Source: Drosophila pseudoobscura (lineage: Eukaryota; Arthropoda; Insecta; Diptera; Drosophilidae). From it: DNA of 64,000 nt. Position numbers and translations under genes: made by a program. Of the stretch, positions 60,780 to 64,000 are shown piece by piece; within the stretch, counting starts at the first letter, position 1; the number at the start of each line of letters is the position of its first letter. A model generated the notes under the pieces. It was not told where the DNA came from. It made no database searches and was given only the letters and a program-made list of their open reading frames with translations. The stretch is taken from assembly GCF_009870125.1 (NCBI RefSeq), contig NC_046681.1:28108001-28172000 (forward strand), written 5' to 3'.

Positions 60780-61068
60780 CTAGCAACGGCGCTTGGTGCT
60801 TTTCTGCTGGATATCAAAGATAAACGTAAGAATATAAAGAATTTTTTTGACCGTGATTGCTGCTTACCATTTTGCGGTATCTCTCCTTCTGCTGTTTGTT
60901 TAGTCGACACCAAGCCTTAGTACCACGCATGACCATCTCTCGCGGCAGGAGTCCGCTATTTTTTTTCTTGAAATTTCGTAAAAAGTTTAAATAGGCTTTA
61001 TTGGTGAGGCGGGCGACCTTTTTTGGCTTGTAAGTTTCTTTCTTTGAGCATTTTTTAGCTTCCACCAT
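60780..61068 (-). CDS. Small MST-HMG-box (protamine-like) protein
   Basis: Exon 1 (61068-60868, 67 residues) is followed by a 61-bp GT-AG intron and a tiny exon (60806-60780) encoding QKSTKRRC and stop, for 75 residues. The protein begins MVEAKKCSKKETYKPKKVAR and carries the male-specific HMG-box signature TNKAYLNFLRNFKKKNSGLL, PREMVMRGTKAWCRLNKQQK and ERYRKM. The MST-HMG-box family contains the fly protamines and transition proteins that package sperm DNA (Mst35B, Mst77F, Prtl99C and relatives). The high Lys/Arg content and the scattered Cys fit nuclear packaging in spermatids. It is shorter than most members, essentially just the box. The start is the first ATG; a large exon just upstream is not excluded. 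I cannot assign a named orthologue. Confidence 0.75.
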
Positions 61069-62053
61069 TTCAAAAAATTATCAATACAAAAGTATAGTAA
61101 TAAAAACTTTAGAGTGTACACTTTTTCAAAATACGACTGTGATTACACACATTTCGTATTTTTGGGGGAACTAGTAGCGATATTCCGCGTTTCAATCATC
61201 CTTCAGGAAACCCATGGACAAATTGGCAATCGAGGATGCTTAAATTTACGGACAGGCGACAGGACATCCGTGGAAACGATTGGATTTACCAGACCTAATA
61301 CCTAAGACACATATACCTAATCACTTCTGCTTCTTCCACATGCCTAGCATTTGAATTGAATTATTTCACCCGCTAAACAAGTGTGCAGTGATGGGCAACG
61401 CTAAAATTGGCATCCCGATATATCGGTCCGAAAAATATCATTATCACTATCGAGATTTTTTTTTACAAAAAATTACATTTTTGTTTACCTTCTTTGTTTA
61501 AACCCAATTTTATAAAAAATCCCATAAGGGGAGTCCTCTAAATTAGCCAGTATTGTAGAAAATTCGTCGTCATATTTACGGTATATTTCTGGCGCTCTCT
61601 TCAAAAATGTTATGGCTCTCTGTTTTGATCTCCTTGAATGGGAGTCTGCAGAAATTTTTAGAATTGAGGAAATGTTTAGACGTTATTTTAGACACACTCC
61701 AAAAGAAAGAGAGATTAAAATAAGCATATCCTGTAGAAAATTCATTCATCAATTGGGTAAAATTATGTGATCAGGGCTAAACGCTCTAGCTAGCTAATAA
61801 TATCCGACGGAACATCAAATTGAGCAATATAGAACTTGAATTCGTCAGTATATTTACGGTATATTTTGAAAATGAGACTATATTTCGGTATACTTCTGAG
61901 GGGCAGACCGTATATTGTATCAATACATCCGCGGTCACACTGTAGAACTTATTTGTTAATTATTGTACATTTTTTTGTTAGCGCGCGTGCTGTGAACGAC
62001 GCCGCTGAATGATAGCTCTGAGTGCATTGTTAACCAAGTACACGATCGGTATT
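61069..62053. promoter_or_regulatory. Spacer and kel promoter region
   Basis: This is a divergent region between the MST-HMG gene and kel. It contains a partial GTATATTTAC element (61560-61590) and a full one (61839-61945), AT-rich sequence, and ATCGATA-related motifs near 61418. No coding exon was seen. Confidence 0.5.
61839..61945 (+). promoter_or_regulatory. GTATATTTAC element with perfect Ohler motif 1, upstream of kel
   Basis: AATTCGTCAGTATATTTACG, then TTTTGAAAATGAGACTATAT, CGGTATACTTCTGAGGGGCA, CCGTATATTGTATCAATACA and CGCGGTCACACTG (61930-61942). This is the most complete copy in the window. It ends 110 bp before the kel ATG. Confidence 0.7.
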
Positions 62054-63731
62054 ATGAGCAATCTAAGCAATGGCAATCCTCAACAGCAACAGAACCAGCA
62101 ACAGCAGCAGCCACCAAATGCAGCAGCTGCAGCAGCAGGCCAGGGGAATGCTGTGGGTGGGGGCGCGGGTGTGGGCATAGAGCTGCCAGCTCCTGCTCCG
62201 CCAGGACTGGGGGCTGCCGTGGGCGTGGTGGCAGTCCAGCGGCAACGTCTGCTGCAGCAGGCGCAACAGAACACCGCTGCCGAGGGCAGTGGCCTGGAAC
62301 GAGGAAGCTGCCTGCTCCGCTATGCTTCGCAAAACTCCCTGGACGAGAGCTCCCAGAAGCACGTCCAGCGGCCCAACGGCAAGGAGCGCGGCACAGTGGG
62401 ACAATACAGCAACGAGCAGCACACAACCCGCTCCTTCGATGCCATGAACGAGATGCGCAAGTAAGAAAAACTACCAAGTGATGTGGACAGGTGGATTAGT
62501 CGCTTGACTTTTGGCCCAAAATCTAAAAAATATGTACATATAATCACTGCAAATGTCAGACGATCGTCTCGGCATCCCATCCCATCCCATTCACATTCCT
62601 ACTCGCATTCGCATTTTGCATATTTGCGCAGTTGATTTCTGTTTGTCTATTTGCCTACACATATTTATTTTGTATAATATTTGCCCCCACCTTTTGTCAA
62701 GGGGCCATTCGCATTATTATTATTATTATTATAATGGGTTGTATGCGCTGCTTTTTGGTTTCGCATTAGAGCACGACCTTGAACTTGCGGCGTATTGCCC
62801 AACGATTTCTGTCGATTTGTTGTGGTTACGGCTTCCGCATCTCTACATTTGGTTGACTGGAAAACTACCCGATGGCCAGAAACCCAGAAACCAGTTTCCA
62901 AACCAAATCCACTGTGGTGTCAGAGCCAAAAGTGAATGTGTTGTAACCTTAAGGTGAACGAACACGGGTTGAGCGTAGGATTCAAGCGGAGGACACTGGG
63001 AGTCAGATGAATCTGCATGTACATATAGGAAAGAGAATCAGCATGACTCTTGAGAAAATGTTTAGAATCATTCCCAAGGAATGCAGGAAAAAGAGGATTC
63101 AATTCAGCAGAAAACGGGAAGATAAACAGAAATCTGACAACATCATTGGTGCAGGAAGAGACACAGAGAATGAAGGCTTCACCAAGATCAGTTTCATTTA
63201 AAAAAGTGTAAATAAACATCTGGCTTTACTCCAAACAAAAAATAGCGATATCATTCGTATTGATTAAACCACTTGACACCTAATAATGCTCACGGTTTCT
63301 TTGTGTCTGCTTATTTTGCTTATTCGCAGACAAAAACAACTCTGTGATGTCATATTGGTGGCCGATGATGTAGAGATTCATGCACATCGCATGGTATTGG
63401 CCTCGTGCAGTCCCTACTTCTATGCGATGTTCACCAGCTTCGAGGAGTCGCGCCAGGCGAGGATCACACTACAGAGCGTGGATGCACGAGCACTGGAATT
63501 GCTCATCAATTATGTGTACACCTCGACGGTGGAGGTGAACGAGGATAACGTGCAGGTCCTGCTGACGGCAGCCAATCTGCTGCAGCTTACGGATGTGCGG
63601 GATGCCTGCTGTGATTACCTGCAGACCCAGTTGGATGCCAGCAATTGTCTGGGCATACGCGAGTTTGCCGATCTTCATGCCTGCGTGGAGCTGCTCAACT
63701 ACGCGGAGACCTACATCGAAGAGCATTTCAA
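62054..63731 (+). CDS. kel: Kelch (ring canal protein), 5' part only
   Basis: Kelch is the founding BTB-Kelch protein. It organises actin in oocyte ring canals and acts as a Cullin-3 substrate adaptor. Only the first two coding exons are present (62054-62460 and 63330-63731). The second ends at a GTGAGT donor, so the rest of the gene continues beyond the window. Residues 1-135 are Gln/Ala/Gly-rich (MSNLSNGNPQQQQNQQQQQP), ending in SFDAMNEMRK. Exon 2 is the BTB domain (QLCDVILVADDVEIHAHRMV; FYAMFTSFEESRQARITLQS; LLTAANLLQLTDVRDACCDY) running into the BACK domain (FADLHACVELLNYAETYIEE). An upstream in-frame ATG at 62009 would add 15 residues; I chose 62054 because it opens the N-terminus I recognise for kelch. 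The protein is known in D. melanogaster for readthrough of an internal UGA, which lies outside this window. Confidence 0.92.
62461..63329 (+). other. kel: kel intron
   Basis: An 869-bp GT-AG intron with a (TTA)n tract near 62715-62735. No embedded gene was seen. Confidence 0.8.
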
Positions 63732-64000
63732 GTGAGTTTCAAGATTATGTTTCATGTCGGAAATATGGAACTATAGAGCAAGCAATCACAGACAGACGAG
63801 ATGCGATAAGGTTTGGCATGTTACCGAATGAATGCTCCTTGAGATTTTGTGCAAAATCAGAGTAAAGGTCAGCCCTATATTTAGTCGTTTTGAAACCAGT
63901 TTAGATTTCTTTATATATTTCATTAAGTGTAAGAGATTGACCGGTTTATTATATTTGCCATTAATTGCATCTCAATCCCATATTCCGCCGCTGAACATTT
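63732..64000 (+). other. kel: Start of next kel intron
   Basis: Non-coding AT-rich sequence following the GTGAGT donor at 63732. No further exon is visible before the window ends. Confidence 0.7.

Noticed and set aside
1-64000. tRNA, rRNA or known small RNA genes
   Set aside because: I looked for tRNA A/B box patterns and paired arms while reading, and found no convincing candidate. A covariance-model scan would be decisive.

Overview
The window is nuclear DNA of a Drosophila-type fly. It has short GT-AG introns, long AT-rich intergenic stretches, CAG/CA microsatellites, and orthologues of well-known fly genes (haf, RFeSP, Socs36E, kel). It is not bacterial or viral. The gene order is not that of D. 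melanogaster, and a group such as obscura (Muller element B) is plausible, but the species cannot be fixed from the sequence alone.

Layout. (1) 1-19118: Rab3GAP1 on the minus strand. Two 5' exons (17564-19118) and three 3' exons (1320-2681) are separated by a 14.9-kb intron. The LRR receptor gene haf (coding exons 8493-14195, plus strand) is nested in that intron and has a long CAG-rich 3' UTR. (2) 19444-20224: a zeste/Myb-SANT-like gene with two frame breaks. (3) 20512-21554: RFeSP (mitochondrial Rieske protein), minus strand. (4) About 22010-35545: a repeat complex. It holds a large palindrome centred near 24277 and a satellite of about 313 bp in opposite orientations on the two sides (about 3 units left, about 29 units right). 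It also holds degenerate repeats of 100-130 bp and two inverted copies, plus one outlying copy, of a captured 3' gene end. (5) 36370-43572: Faf2 (minus), Grip71 (plus), Irk3 (minus). (6) About 45090-59410: Socs36E, with a non-coding first exon, an 11.5-kb intron carrying STAT consensus sites, and a 107-codon open frame beyond its stop. (7) 60780-61068: a 75-residue MST-HMG-box (protamine-like) gene, minus strand. (8) 62054-63731 and beyond: the 5' part of kel (kelch).

The main observation is that genes mapping to 21F-22A in D. melanogaster (haf, Rab3GAP1, RFeSP) are joined to genes of 36D-E (Faf2, Grip71, Irk3, Socs36E, kel). The join lies exactly at the palindromic satellite complex, which is what an inversion breakpoint associated with a foldback-like repeat would look like. 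A second window-wide pattern is an AT-rich motif related to CGTCAGTATATTTACGGTAT, often followed by the promoter motif GGTCACAC, that recurs upstream of most genes on the right side and of RFeSP.

The genes belong to unrelated housekeeping and signalling processes (Rab regulation, respiration, ER-associated degradation, spindle microtubules, K+ conductance, JAK/STAT feedback, sperm chromatin, ring canals). There is no operon or coordinated gene cluster.
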